NCBI GenBank assembly: GCA_002471225.1
Contig: DKPO01000030.1
Coordinates: 7,810 to 71,809 of the forward strand
Source: Porphyromonadaceae bacterium UBA7332
GTDB taxonomy: Bacteria; Bacteroidota; Bacteroidia; Bacteroidales; UBA7332
Direction of reading: 5' to 3'
DNA length: 64,000 nt
The translations under genes and the position numbers were made by a program. Under the pieces are notes generated by a model that made no database searches, was not told the origin of the DNA, and saw nothing but the letters and a program-made list of their open reading frames with translations. Of the stretch, positions 7,435 to 16,892 are shown piece by piece (the first letter of the stretch is position 1; every line of letters begins with the position of its first letter).

Positions 7435-10400
7435 ATGAAAAAGTACTTATTCTTATTTATCGGGTTACTCTCGGTATTATCTCTTACGGCCCAAAAAATA
7501 AATGTCAAAGGGATTGTAAGTGACCAGGCTGGTTTTACTATGCCGGGTGTGACTGTACAGGTCAAAAATCAATCAACTATCGGGACAGTAAGTGATTTAG
7601 ATGGACAATACCATCTTTCTGTTCCATCTAATAGTATATTAATCTTCTCTTATATAGGGTTTGCTCCTCAGGAACTGAAAGTCGGTGCGAAGGATGAAGT
7701 CCTTAATGTCGTATTAAAAGAGGAAACGGAAGCGATTGATGAAGTTGTAGTAACAGCTATCGGTATCAGACAGCAGAAGAAGAAACTGGGTTATACGACA
7801 CAACAGGTGAATACAGAGGCTTTGGAGCAGCCGGGAACAATCAATGTAGGTAATGCTCTGTCGGGGCAAGTTGCCGGTTTAACGGTAAATAACCCGACAG
7901 GGATATTTCAGGCACCATCATTTTCTCTTCGTGGTAAGACACCATTGATGGTTATTGATGGTGTACCTGTTGAAAGTGACTTATTTGATGTATCGGCAGA
8001 AAATATAGCAAGTATCAATGTACTTAAAGGTACAGCGGCTGCAGCCCTTTACGGAGCGAGAGGTAAGGATGGAGCAATTCTTATTACAACAAAATCGGCT
8101 TCGGATAAAGGTATTAATGTTTCAGTCGGATTGACGAGCATGGTGACAGCCGGTTTTACTGTGTTCCCCGAAACTCAGAATCAATTCGGATCCGGTTCTA
8201 ACGGAAAGTATGAATTCTGGGATGGAGCTGACGGTGGTATTTCGGATGGAGATATGACCTGGGGCCCTCAATTCGGACCAGGTGTAATGATTGCTCAATG
8301 GAATAGTCCGATTCGCGATAAAGAAACAGGAGAAGTTATTCCCTGGTATGGCGATGTTTCGGGAAGTCAGTATGACGACAGATCGCGATATGAAAGAGTT
8401 CCTATTGCTTGGGAATCTCATGATAATCTAAGAGATTTCTTAAGAACGGGATTAGTAACAACAGCGACCTTTTCTATTTCAAGTAAAACAGAAAAGTCGG
8501 GCTATTTCTTTACCGGAGATTTTTCGAACCAGGTTGGTCAGGTTCCAAATACCTCAGTAAATAATGGTGGCCTTAACTTTAACGGGAATTGGGAGTTAAG
8601 CTCTAATGTTCAGTTGAGTTCTTCATTAAGTTATAATAAAGTTTACTCTCCCAATTATCCCCGTTATGGTTACGGACCCAAAAATCATATGTATACAATC
8701 CTCCTGTGGATGGGGAATGATGTAAATGGAAAAGATCTTGCGAACCATTACTGGAGACCGGATTCAGAAGGTTATCGCCAGGCTAATTATAATTATGCAT
8801 GGTATAATAACCCGTGGTTTGCAACGAATGAACTAACTCAGATTCATGATCGTAATACAGTAAACGGACAAGCCCGTTTAAATTGGGATATTCTACCGGG
8901 ATTAACCTTACAAGGTAGAGCAGCTGCTCGTCTTGAAGATACATTCGAAGATATGAAAAGTCCTAAATCTTATATGAATTACGGAGATTCGAGAAACGGC
9001 GATTATAAGATATGGAATCAATCAAAACTGGATGTGAATACGGATATATTAGCTACCTGGACTCAGGCTTTATCACGTAATTTCTCATATACTGTAAATG
9101 CAGGAGCATCCTTGTTTTATAGACAAAAAAGAAATGAGTTCCAGAGTACGGATGGACTGATCGTTCCCGGAATATTTAATATGGGTAATAGCTTGAATCC
9201 GGTCAGATCAACGAACGGGTTGAATGAAAAAGCTATTGAATCTGTTTATGCTACGGTAAATATGGATCTGTTCGATGCTTTATATCTGACATTTACGGGA
9301 AGAAATGACTGGTCATCAACATTATCTTCTTCAAATAATTCATATTTCTATCCTTCCATAGCAGCTAGTACAATGCTTTCTCAGTTTATAAAATTACCTG
9401 CTGCAGTAGATTATCTGAAAATAAATGGTGCATGGGCTGTTGTTTCCAGTGACTTGAATCCATATTCTCTTTATCCAACTTACCAAAATGGTATTATTTA
9501 CGGAAGTATGCCTTCTGTTACTTATCCAAGTTCTGTAAATGGTTCATCGGTATTGCTTAACCCGGATATTTTACCTCAAAAAACAAGTTCTTATGAAGTT
9601 GGTGCATCTGTTTCATTCTGGAGAAATCGTTTAACAGCAGAAGCAACTTACTATCGAATGAAAGATGAGAATAGTATCATCATGTTACCGATATCAGAAG
9701 CCTCAGGATTTCCTTACAGATACGTGAATGGTAATGAATACACGACTAACGGATTCGAGTTTATATTAGGTGCAGCTCCCGTGAGAGGTAAAGTTTTTAA
9801 CTGGAATCTGACGGCTAACATGAGTACGAACATCAAACGTCTTACCGGTATCTACGGGAACCAGGATAAGTTTGGTGATTTAAGGTTAAATGACAGAGCT
9901 GATGCGATGTATGCCACAGAATGGGAGAAGAGTGCTGACGGGCAGTTAATATTGGATAAGAATACGGGATTGCCAACCAAAAGTGCTTATAAAACAAAAA
10001 TAGGTAATGCAGATCCGGATATGCGTTTCGGTCTTCAAAATACATTTAATGTAAAGAATTTTACGGTGAATATTGATATTGACGGTGCGATAGGTGGTAC
10101 GCTGATTTCTACGACTACACAAAAAATGTGGTGGGGCGGGAAACATCCTGAATCGGTTATTTATCGTGCTGAAGAATATGCAAACGGTGGAAATCCTATT
10201 TATGTGCCACAAGGGGTTAATATCGTAAGTGGTGAGGTTAAATACGATATTAATGGTAATATCTTATCTGATACCCGTGTTTATCAAGCGAATCAGACAG
10301 CTGTAAATATTCAGACCTGGGCACAGAATTATCCTTACAGAGCTGTAGTGAAAACCGATGAGAGTGAGTTGTTTGCGAATACATTTAAACGCTCTTTCCT

Positions 10401-10608
10401 TAAACTGCGCAGAGTTTCCGTTAGTTATGATTTGAAAAATGTGATTCGTAATGATAAGATTAAAGGATTGCGCCTGAGCTTATTCGGAAATAATCTGGCA
10501 GTGTGGAAAAAGACCCCTTATCTGGATCCTGATTTTGGTGCATCGGATGGTGATTTACAAGATCCGTCGGCCAGATATATAGGAATAAGTGCAACGATAA
10601 ATTTATAA
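7435..10608 (+). CDS. SusC/RagA-family TonB-linked outer-membrane transporter
   Basis: A 1057-residue outer-membrane nutrient importer. Signal peptide (1-19, LSLTAQ), carboxypeptidase-regulatory-like domain (about 23-100) containing the SDLDGQYHLSV stretch, TonB-box-like DEVVVTAIG (about 102-110), plug domain (about 115-220) and a C-terminal 22-strand barrel. It is followed after 6 nt by its SusD partner, and the operon ends with a PHP-type phosphodiesterase instead of a glycoside hydrolase, suggesting that the cargo carries a phosphoester (inference). No dedicated regulator gene is next to this locus. Confidence 0.95.
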   Translation: MKKYLFLFIGLLSVLSLTAQKINVKGIVSDQAGFTMPGVTVQVKNQSTIGTVSDLDGQYHLSVPSNSILIFSYIGFAPQELKVGAKDEVLNVVLKEETEAIDEVVVTAIGIRQQKKKLGYTTQQVNTEALEQPGTINVGNALSGQVAGLTVNNPTGIFQAPSFSLRGKTPLMVIDGVPVESDLFDVSAENIASINVLKGTAAAALYGARGKDGAILITTKSASDKGINVSVGLTSMVTAGFTVFPETQNQFGSGSNGKYEFWDGADGGISDGDMTWGPQFGPGVMIAQWNSPIRDKETGEVIPWYGDVSGSQYDDRSRYERVPIAWESHDNLRDFLRTGLVTTATFSISSKTEKSGYFFTGDFSNQVGQVPNTSVNNGGLNFNGNWELSSNVQLSSSLSYNKVYSPNYPRYGYGPKNHMYTILLWMGNDVNGKDLANHYWRPDSEGYRQANYNYAWYNNPWFATNELTQIHDRNTVNGQARLNWDILPGLTLQGRAAARLEDTFEDMKSPKSYMNYGDSRNGDYKIWNQSKLDVNTDILATWTQALSRNFSYTVNAGASLFYRQKRNEFQSTDGLIVPGIFNMGNSLNPVRSTNGLNEKAIESVYATVNMDLFDALYLTFTGRNDWSSTLSSSNNSYFYPSIAASTMLSQFIKLPAAVDYLKINGAWAVVSSDLNPYSLYPTYQNGIIYGSMPSVTYPSSVNGSSVLLNPDILPQKTSSYEVGASVSFWRNRLTAEATYYRMKDENSIIMLPISEASGFPYRYVNGNEYTTNGFEFILGAAPVRGKVFNWNLTANMSTNIKRLTGIYGNQDKFGDLRLNDRADAMYATEWEKSADGQLILDKNTGLPTKSAYKTKIGNADPDMRFGLQNTFNVKNFTVNIDIDGAIGGTLISTTTQKMWWGGKHPESVIYRAEEYANGGNPIYVPQGVNIVSGEVKYDINGNILSDTRVYQANQTAVNIQTWAQNYPYRAVVKTDESELFANTFKRSFLKLRRVSVSYDLKNVIRNDKIKGLRLSLFGNNLAVWKKTPYLDPDFGASDGDLQDPSARYIGISATINL

Positions 10609-10614
10609 ACGAGA

Positions 10615-12108
10615 ATGAAAAAGAATATTAGATATAGTTTTATTTCGCTTCTGTTTTTGTTAGGATCGGTATCCTGTGTTGATTTGGCAGAAATGAATAT
10701 CGACCCCAATAACGCTTCGACTACGAATCCGCAATTGCTTTTAACGAGTATATCATTTAATGCATTTAATAATAGTGGCAAATCTCCGATGTATGCAATG
10801 CGTCAATTGGTTCAGACGGACGGAGAAAGTTCTTCTCAATTGTATAAATGGAATAGGGGAGACTTTGGAGATTATTCATCTTTACGCAATATATATAAAA
10901 TGGATGAGGAGGCATTGCGCACGAACCAGCCGGTATTCCGTGCTTTGGCCTCTTTTTTTAAAGCTCACTATTATTATAGATTGGCAATGACTTTCGGAAA
11001 TGTACCATGTAGTGAAGCTATTAAAGGAGAAACAGATGCATTATTCTTTCCAAAATATGATTCGCAGGAAGAGGTCCTTTTGTTTGTCTTGAAAGAGTTG
11101 GAAAATGCAAATTCAATTTTGACAGTATATGAAAATGAACCTATTTCAGGAGATATTATTTATAACGGAGATGCTAAGAAATGGAGAAAGCTTGTAAATG
11201 CTTACCGTTTGAAGGTGCTCATGTCTTTTTCTCAGAAAAGTCAGATTGGTAATTTACCGGTAGCTGATACTTTTGCAAAGATCGTATCTTCAGAACCCCT
11301 GATGGAATCTGAGGCTGATAACGGACAGTTGATTTATCTGGATCAGCAAAGTAACCGATATCCATATTTTAATGATAGTGATTTCGGTTCCGGAATGTAT
11401 ATGGATTCTACTTATATTGCACTATTAGCTCAACGAAAGGATCCTCGTTTATTTGCAATAGCTACACAGATACCTAAGGCAGCAGAGGCTGCCAGACCAA
11501 TTGATGATTTTAGTTCTTACGATGGAGGAGATCCGATTAAGCCTTATGCTGAAGTAAACACAAAGGCTGCAAACGGATTGGTGTCTAAGCCACAGCCACG
11601 TTATTATAAAAATGCGACAAATGAACCCTTTATTCTTTTGGGATTTAGCGAACAACAATTAATTTTAGCGGAAAGTATCGTACGTGGATGGACTCAGGGA
11701 GATGATCAAGCTTTTTATGACTCAGCAGTAAAAGCATCATTTCGCTTTTATGCTACGTATGCTAAAGATTTTGCCACGTATCTTACTGAAGCTGATGCAG
11801 ACAAATATCTTAACGGACAACTTGTTGCATATGATAAGAGTATGAATGCCAGGGATAAAATTGAGCGTATTGTTACGCAAAAATATATTCCGTCTTTTTT
11901 GCAGGCTGGTGGCTGGTTCGGTCTATTCGAATATCAGCGCACGGGATATCCGGAGCTACGCAAGAATGATTTAATGCAGGTCCCTTACAGATGGATGTAT
12001 CCGCAAAGTGAGTATAACAATAATCCTGACAATGTTCAATCAGCTTTGAGTAGCCAATTCGGAGGCAATGACAGGATTACGGATAAGACTTGGATTTTTA
12101 ACCAATAA
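10615..12108 (+). CDS. SusD-like surface lipoprotein (SusD_2 type)
   Basis: A 497-residue partner of the preceding transporter; it forms the lid that captures substrate. Lipobox GSVSC (Cys21) gives a lipidated N-terminus, and the following NIDPNNAS segment is typical of the SusD-like family 2 often linked to non-starch or peptide substrates. TPR-like helices extend through the middle of the protein. Only 6 nt separate it from the upstream stop and 6 nt from the downstream start, so the three genes form one transcript. Confidence 0.93.
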   Translation: MKKNIRYSFISLLFLLGSVSCVDLAEMNIDPNNASTTNPQLLLTSISFNAFNNSGKSPMYAMRQLVQTDGESSSQLYKWNRGDFGDYSSLRNIYKMDEEALRTNQPVFRALASFFKAHYYYRLAMTFGNVPCSEAIKGETDALFFPKYDSQEEVLLFVLKELENANSILTVYENEPISGDIIYNGDAKKWRKLVNAYRLKVLMSFSQKSQIGNLPVADTFAKIVSSEPLMESEADNGQLIYLDQQSNRYPYFNDSDFGSGMYMDSTYIALLAQRKDPRLFAIATQIPKAAEAARPIDDFSSYDGGDPIKPYAEVNTKAANGLVSKPQPRYYKNATNEPFILLGFSEQQLILAESIVRGWTQGDDQAFYDSAVKASFRFYATYAKDFATYLTEADADKYLNGQLVAYDKSMNARDKIERIVTQKYIPSFLQAGGWFGLFEYQRTGYPELRKNDLMQVPYRWMYPQSEYNNNPDNVQSALSSQFGGNDRITDKTWIFNQ

Positions 12109-12114
12109 TACACA

Positions 12115-13233
12115 ATGAAAAAATTAATTTATGTTTGTGCATGCTTTTCTCTGCTTGCACAAACACAGCTTTCAGCACAGAACGCAACGAGACCCCGGGC
12201 GATAAAAGTAGCCAATGAATACAGCACTACACGTAAAGAAATAAACATTCCTCAGATTGATGGTTATGTTCCCCTGAAGTGTGATTTTCATATACATACT
12301 ATGTTCTCAGACGGGAGTGTGTGGCCAACAGTCAGAGTACAGGAAGCCTGGGAAGAAGGGCTGGATGTGATTGCGATAACAGATCACTTAGAGTATAGGC
12401 CGCATAAAGCAGATCATAATCTATCTCATAATCGCTCTTATGAATTAGCTGAGGATGAGGCGAAGAAGAAAAATATTGTTCTGATTAAGGGTACGGAGGT
12501 GACAAGGAATATGCCTCCGGGACATTTCAACTTACTATTCATAAAAGATGCAGATAAATTTGATCAACCTGATTTCATGAAAGTAATGGATGAGGCGAAA
12601 GCCCAGGATGCTTTTGTTTTATGGAATCATCCTGGATGGGGGACAGACTCAACTCGCTGGCATGATATACATGAAACGCTATATAAAAATGGACTTATTC
12701 ACGGGATTGAAGTTTTTAATGAGTTGGAATGGTATCCCGAAGCTTTAGATTGGGTGCTGAATAAAAACCTGACACTTATTGGCAATTCAGATGTACATGG
12801 AGTGACAAATAAATTATATGAGATTAATGAGGCAACCTTTCGGCCAATGACTATTGTTTTGGCCAAAGATAAATCAGAATCTTCTGTTCGTGAAGCAATG
12901 TTTGCAGGACGTACGTTTATTTATTTTTTTGGTCAGGTGATGGGAAAAGAGGATTTGTTACGCAAGTTATTTGAAAACTCAGTTACAGTCGGACTACCTC
13001 ATTACGATACTAAAGACAGAAGTTACGTTGAGGTGACCAATCATTCGGATATTCCTGTTAAGTTACGATCATTGTCAAATATAAAAGGATATCCATCAGC
13101 TATAGATATTCCCGGGGGAAAAAGTGTTTTAGTAACGATTCCTCAAAAAAATATTACCTCTGATTCTCCCGTTTATGAAGTGGAGAATTATATTATAAGC
13201 CCTGAAAAACATTTACAAATAAAGCTGTTCTAG
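12115..13233 (+). CDS. secreted PHP-domain phosphodiesterase (Sb-PDE-like)
   Basis: A 372-residue metal-dependent phosphoesterase of the PHP superfamily. The signal peptide ends near residue 22 (LSAQ), so it acts in the periplasm or at the surface. Metal-ligand motifs are visible in order: HIH (59-61), D66, DH (90-91), E128, H137, H172 in WNHPGW and DVH (226-228). The closest recognised type is the Sb-PDE-like family, whose namesake hydrolyses phosphodiesters such as haloalkyl phosphates (recollection). As third gene of a SusCD operon it probably cleaves phosphodiesters of the imported ligand, for instance glycerophosphodiesters, teichoic-acid-like polymers or phospholipid head groups (inference). 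Confidence 0.85.
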   Translation: MKKLIYVCACFSLLAQTQLSAQNATRPRAIKVANEYSTTRKEINIPQIDGYVPLKCDFHIHTMFSDGSVWPTVRVQEAWEEGLDVIAITDHLEYRPHKADHNLSHNRSYELAEDEAKKKNIVLIKGTEVTRNMPPGHFNLLFIKDADKFDQPDFMKVMDEAKAQDAFVLWNHPGWGTDSTRWHDIHETLYKNGLIHGIEVFNELEWYPEALDWVLNKNLTLIGNSDVHGVTNKLYEINEATFRPMTIVLAKDKSESSVREAMFAGRTFIYFFGQVMGKEDLLRKLFENSVTVGLPHYDTKDRSYVEVTNHSDIPVKLRSLSNIKGYPSAIDIPGGKSVLVTIPQKNITSDSPVYEVENYIISPEKHLQIKLF

Positions 13234-13240
13234 TTTTATT

Positions 13241-13334
13241 GCGTGATAAAGGATGTTGAAGAACTTTGGCTGTTATAGCAAAATTCTATCTATTTTTGTG
13301 ATGTGCAAAAATGAAACAACTCCCTTTATCACGC
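13241..13334. repeat. inverted repeats flanking the rluA-family promoter
   Basis: A 12-bp perfect inverted repeat (gcgtgataaagg 13241-13252 and its complement 13323-13334) extends to 18 bp with two mismatches (13241-13258 / 13317-13334). The enclosed stretch of about 58-70 nt contains the promoter of the next gene. The right arm is followed by tttta, so the pair could also act as a weak terminator of the SusCD operon. Confidence 0.6.
13265..13298 (+). promoter_or_regulatory. promoter of the pseudouridine synthase gene
   Basis: TTTG (13265-13268), 22 nt, TATTTTTG (13291-13298). Transcription from about 13303 leaves ATG 13340 as the first usable start. Confidence 0.65.
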
Positions 13335-13339
13335 TTTTT

Positions 13340-14959
13340 ATGTTACATCGTTTTCAAGAATTAATCTATTCGGAAGAGTGTCCGAAACAATTTACTTATC
13401 CATTTTACTATATACCTCATAGGTTGACTTTACTGGCTTCCGATGAGGTGAAGGCGTATATCGAAAGTCGTGGAGACTGGAGTTCAGAGCTTGAAAAAGG
13501 AAAAATGTTCGGGGTTCTGGTTGTTCGGGATCATAACGCTGAGTTGGGTTTCCTGGCTGCTTTCTCAGGGATAATAGCAGGAAGTAATATGCATGATTAC
13601 TTTGTCCCGCCTGTATTTGATTTACTAAATCCCGGGGGATATTTTAAGGAGGAAGAGAGAAATATATCTGAAATCAATAAAATGATTTTAAGCTTTCAGG
13701 ATCAAGATGATTATAAGCAATTAAAAGATACATTGACCTTATTAGAGTTTGAGAAAACTCGTGATTTGAATTCCTTTAAAAACAGGATGAAAGCTTCTAA
13801 AACAGAAAGGGAACAGAAGAGATCTTCTGAATTGTCATCTGAAGAAGAAGCGGAATTGATCAAAGAAAGTCAGTTTCAGAAAGCCGAACTTAAAAGAAAA
13901 GAAAAATACTGGCAGAAACAAATTTCAGAGATGCAAATCCGATTGAGTCAGTATGATGATCAAATCCAGCAATGGAAAAAAGAACGTAAAGAGAGATCTG
14001 CTAACTTGCAACAGTGGCTTTTTGATCAATTTTCTGTTCTGAATGCCAATGGAGAATCAAAAAGTTTAAGAGAGATATTTACGCATACCGTGCAGAAAAC
14101 TCCCCCTGCAGGAGCTGGAGAATGTGCCGGACCTAAATTGTTGCAATATGCGTATGCCAATGGTTTGACTCCGATTGCAATGGCTGAGTTTTGGTGGGGT
14201 GCTTCGCCCAAAACAGAGGTCAGAGAGCATGGTCATTTCTATCCTGCATGTAAAGGTAAGTGCGAACCTATTCTTGGACATATGTTGCAAGGCCTTGATG
14301 TTGAACCTAACCCTTTGGCGACAGACCATTCCAAAGATTTGGATATGGAAATCCTTTATGATGATCCGTGGTTATGCGTGATTTGTAAGCCTGCCGGTCT
14401 GTTAAGTGTTCCCGGGAAATCGGGACACGATAATGTATATGACCGGATTATTAAACTATATCCCGAGGCAACGGGTCCGTTAATCGTTCATAGGCTTGAT
14501 ATGGCTACATCCGGTTTGCTGGTTATTGCGAAAACGAAAGAAGTACATCAGAATTTGCAAGCTCAGTTTAAAAACCGGAGTGTAAAGAAAAGATATGTAG
14601 CACTTCTCGATGGTATTTTGAGTAATAGGAAAGATGAAATCAACTTGCCTATCTCTCCGGACTTTTATGATCGTCCCCGGCAAATTGTTGATCATGTGAG
14701 TGGAAAGCCGGCTATAACTTATTATGAAGTGTTGTCAACCGGACCAACCTTTACGCGAGTTGCTTTCTATCCATTAACAGGAAGAACACATCAGTTACGG
14801 TTACATGCTGCTGCATCAGAGGGTTTGAATTCTCCTATTCATGGAGATGAATTGTATGGCAATAAGGCTGATAGATTATATTTACATGCCGAATATTTAA
14901 GCTTTACCCATCCGGTAACCGATGAAGTGATAAGTTTTGAAAAGAAGGCTCAGTTTTAA
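13340..14959 (+). CDS. RluA-family pseudouridine synthase with long N-terminal extension
   Basis: RNA pseudouridine synthase of 539 residues, much longer than the roughly 220-330 of RluA/RluD. The C-terminal third holds the catalytic domain with HRLDMATSG, the catalytic Asp being Asp387. The N-terminal part (about 1-330) is characteristic of a Bacteroidetes subfamily; it includes a charged coiled coil (about 110-215) and a Cys/His region (AGECAGPKLL, FYPACKGKCEPILGH) that might bind metal. The RNA target (rRNA or tRNA) is not readable. ATGs at 13253 and 13301 are in frame, but the promoter lies between them and family members begin near MLHRFQ, so 13340 is chosen. Confidence 0.88.
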   Translation: MLHRFQELIYSEECPKQFTYPFYYIPHRLTLLASDEVKAYIESRGDWSSELEKGKMFGVLVVRDHNAELGFLAAFSGIIAGSNMHDYFVPPVFDLLNPGGYFKEEERNISEINKMILSFQDQDDYKQLKDTLTLLEFEKTRDLNSFKNRMKASKTEREQKRSSELSSEEEAELIKESQFQKAELKRKEKYWQKQISEMQIRLSQYDDQIQQWKKERKERSANLQQWLFDQFSVLNANGESKSLREIFTHTVQKTPPAGAGECAGPKLLQYAYANGLTPIAMAEFWWGASPKTEVREHGHFYPACKGKCEPILGHMLQGLDVEPNPLATDHSKDLDMEILYDDPWLCVICKPAGLLSVPGKSGHDNVYDRIIKLYPEATGPLIVHRLDMATSGLLVIAKTKEVHQNLQAQFKNRSVKKRYVALLDGILSNRKDEINLPISPDFYDRPRQIVDHVSGKPAITYYEVLSTGPTFTRVAFYPLTGRTHQLRLHAAASEGLNSPIHGDELYGNKADRLYLHAEYLSFTHPVTDEVISFEKKAQF

Positions 14960-14967
14960 AAGAATAA

Positions 14968-15001
14968 TCCCATCATCGATTTTCACAAATCAATGATGGG
15001 A
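14968..15001. terminator. hairpin between convergent rluA-family and SusD genes
   Basis: 14-bp stem with one mismatch (14968-14981 / 14988-15001). No T-run on the plus strand and only a modest one (attcttttaaaa) on the minus side, so strength is uncertain. Confidence 0.6.
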
Positions 15002-15060
15002 CCTATAGTCATTAAATAATAATTACTTTATGTTTTTTATTTATGCATGAAATATTTGAA

Positions 15061-16875
15061 TTACCATCCCGGATTTTGAACCAGTTTTTTTGATTTCTGG
15101 ATTTCTCCTAAAGGAATCGGATATAAGTACATACGTTTTTCAAAAATACGTCTTTCAAAAACGATTCGATTCATAAACTCATCAAGATTATTTCCATTCA
15201 TGTTCATTCCATGGAAATCTCCACCTTGTCTTCCTTCCGGTTTATCAGCAATCATTAGACGGCGAACATCAAAATAGCGCTGACCTTCACAGAATAATTC
15301 AACTTTACGTTCGTGAATAATGGCAAGTCTCTGTTGTTCTTTGTCTCCTTTGATTTCTGGTTTTATCGTTGCTAAAGGAGCAATTCCTGCACGTACTCTT
15401 ACTTTATCAATATATTCCAGAATACGAGGATCCGAAGGATTCAATTCATTTAAGACCTCTGCGTATAACAGATAGAAATCAGCTAAACGGAAAATAATAG
15501 AAGGTCTGTATTGAGACTTCGGATTAGAACCCTGATTCAATAAGGTTTTGTTCATGCCTTTATATAATAGAGTTCCTGTATAGCAATTATCTCCTTTTGA
15601 ATTGTCTTCTGTTTGTCCTTTATGGAAGAATATTTTAGTACTAGTCTTTTGCCAGGTTTTGCCGGCATAGGTTATAGCCTGATAAAAACGAGGTTCTCTG
15701 TTTTTATACATATTCGGGATGCCATCTGCAGCAATGCCCTCTTCATTGTACAACGGAGATTCATCTATTTTCTTCCCATCAGACATATAAAAAGCATCTA
15801 CCAGCTCCTGTGTAACTCCTACGCAGCTGAATCCCTGGTAAACACCACGGGGAGTGCATCGACGTTCGCGACCTTCACCATCAACTCCTCCCCATGAATT
15901 ATTAGAACTGGCCCAAAGAACTTCCGGATTATCTTCTGCTATCTGGAATAATTGATATAGTGATTCCTCCGCATTAATTTCATTTTTGTCATCACGAATT
16001 ATGTATAGATCATGTTTTCCTTCGCTATAGCTTAAGAGCTTTTCTAATGCAGACTTAGCTTTTTCCCACTTAGCTGCATCTTTCTCAGGGAAGAGTTGCT
16101 TACCGGTATTATCACGGAGCTGTACAGCCTCGAAATATCCACCATTATATAACGGACTTGCTGCATAGACGTGCAGTTTCGCCAGTACAGCAAGTGCTGC
16201 AGATTTAGTCGGAGCTGCTGCTCTTTCTTTAGGTTCGGACTCCGGGAGAAGCTCCAGACAAGCATTAATTTCTGAATCAATAAATGCAACCATTTCATCC
16301 AAAGAGGCTCTGTAGAAGTCAAGATCTGTATCGTTTGGAGAAACCGATTTATCCATAATCGGAGCCGATCCATACAATTCAAAAAGAAGATAATGGTAAT
16401 AAGCACGTAAGAAGCGAGCTTCATTTTTTAAGAGAGCTAATTCAGCTTCATCAATAAAATCAGTATCTCCCGAAGGTGGAATAGTATGTGCATTTTCCAG
16501 AAACAGATTCGCCTGACGAATTTGTTTGTAGAGGTGCCATCTTGAGAATTCTGCATTCCCTGCATGATAGCCTACAGAAGCTACATTTTTAGTATTTCCC
16601 TGAGCATTCTTTAATTCGTCCCCAATAGCAGGCCACGGATTATCTAAACCGTTTAGACCATTGTATGAGCCATCAAGAATGATATGAGAATAGTTAGGAA
16701 TACCACTATATATATATCGGTGAAAGCGTCGTGTATAGACTGTATTATTAAACACTTCTTCCATATTTAGTTCAGCAGCTAATTGGTCAGAGACATCCAG
16801 ATAAGAACATCCGGTTGTTGCTGAAGCAATCATTGCTGCAAGTAGCAACTGTTTGAGTTTATTTGATATTTTCAT
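15061..16875 (-). CDS. RagB/SusD-family surface lipoprotein
   Basis: A 604-residue SusD-type substrate-binding lipoprotein with lipobox TTGC (Cys23). It shows the helical TPR scaffold and the family's C-terminal pattern (HERKVELFCEGQRYFDVRRL, then YPIPLGEIQKS and NPGW at the end). It is the last gene of the transcript DUF1735 lipoprotein, SusC, SusD and lies 17 nt after the SusC stop. It would act as the lid of the neighbouring SusC barrel. The ligand is unknown; the classical RagB/SusD subtype suggests a glycan. Confidence 0.95.
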   Translation of the reverse strand: MKISNKLKQLLLAAMIASATTGCSYLDVSDQLAAELNMEEVFNNTVYTRRFHRYIYSGIPNYSHIILDGSYNGLNGLDNPWPAIGDELKNAQGNTKNVASVGYHAGNAEFSRWHLYKQIRQANLFLENAHTIPPSGDTDFIDEAELALLKNEARFLRAYYHYLLFELYGSAPIMDKSVSPNDTDLDFYRASLDEMVAFIDSEINACLELLPESEPKERAAAPTKSAALAVLAKLHVYAASPLYNGGYFEAVQLRDNTGKQLFPEKDAAKWEKAKSALEKLLSYSEGKHDLYIIRDDKNEINAEESLYQLFQIAEDNPEVLWASSNNSWGGVDGEGRERRCTPRGVYQGFSCVGVTQELVDAFYMSDGKKIDESPLYNEEGIAADGIPNMYKNREPRFYQAITYAGKTWQKTSTKIFFHKGQTEDNSKGDNCYTGTLLYKGMNKTLLNQGSNPKSQYRPSIIFRLADFYLLYAEVLNELNPSDPRILEYIDKVRVRAGIAPLATIKPEIKGDKEQQRLAIIHERKVELFCEGQRYFDVRRLMIADKPEGRQGGDFHGMNMNGNNLDEFMNRIVFERRIFEKRMYLYPIPLGEIQKSKKLVQNPGW

Positions 16876-16892
16876 TGTTTACATTTTAAGAG

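Noticed and set aside
13253..13339. Longer start of the RluA-family gene at 13253 or 13301
   Set aside because: Both precede the predicted transcription start at about 13303; the conserved N-terminus begins at 13340.
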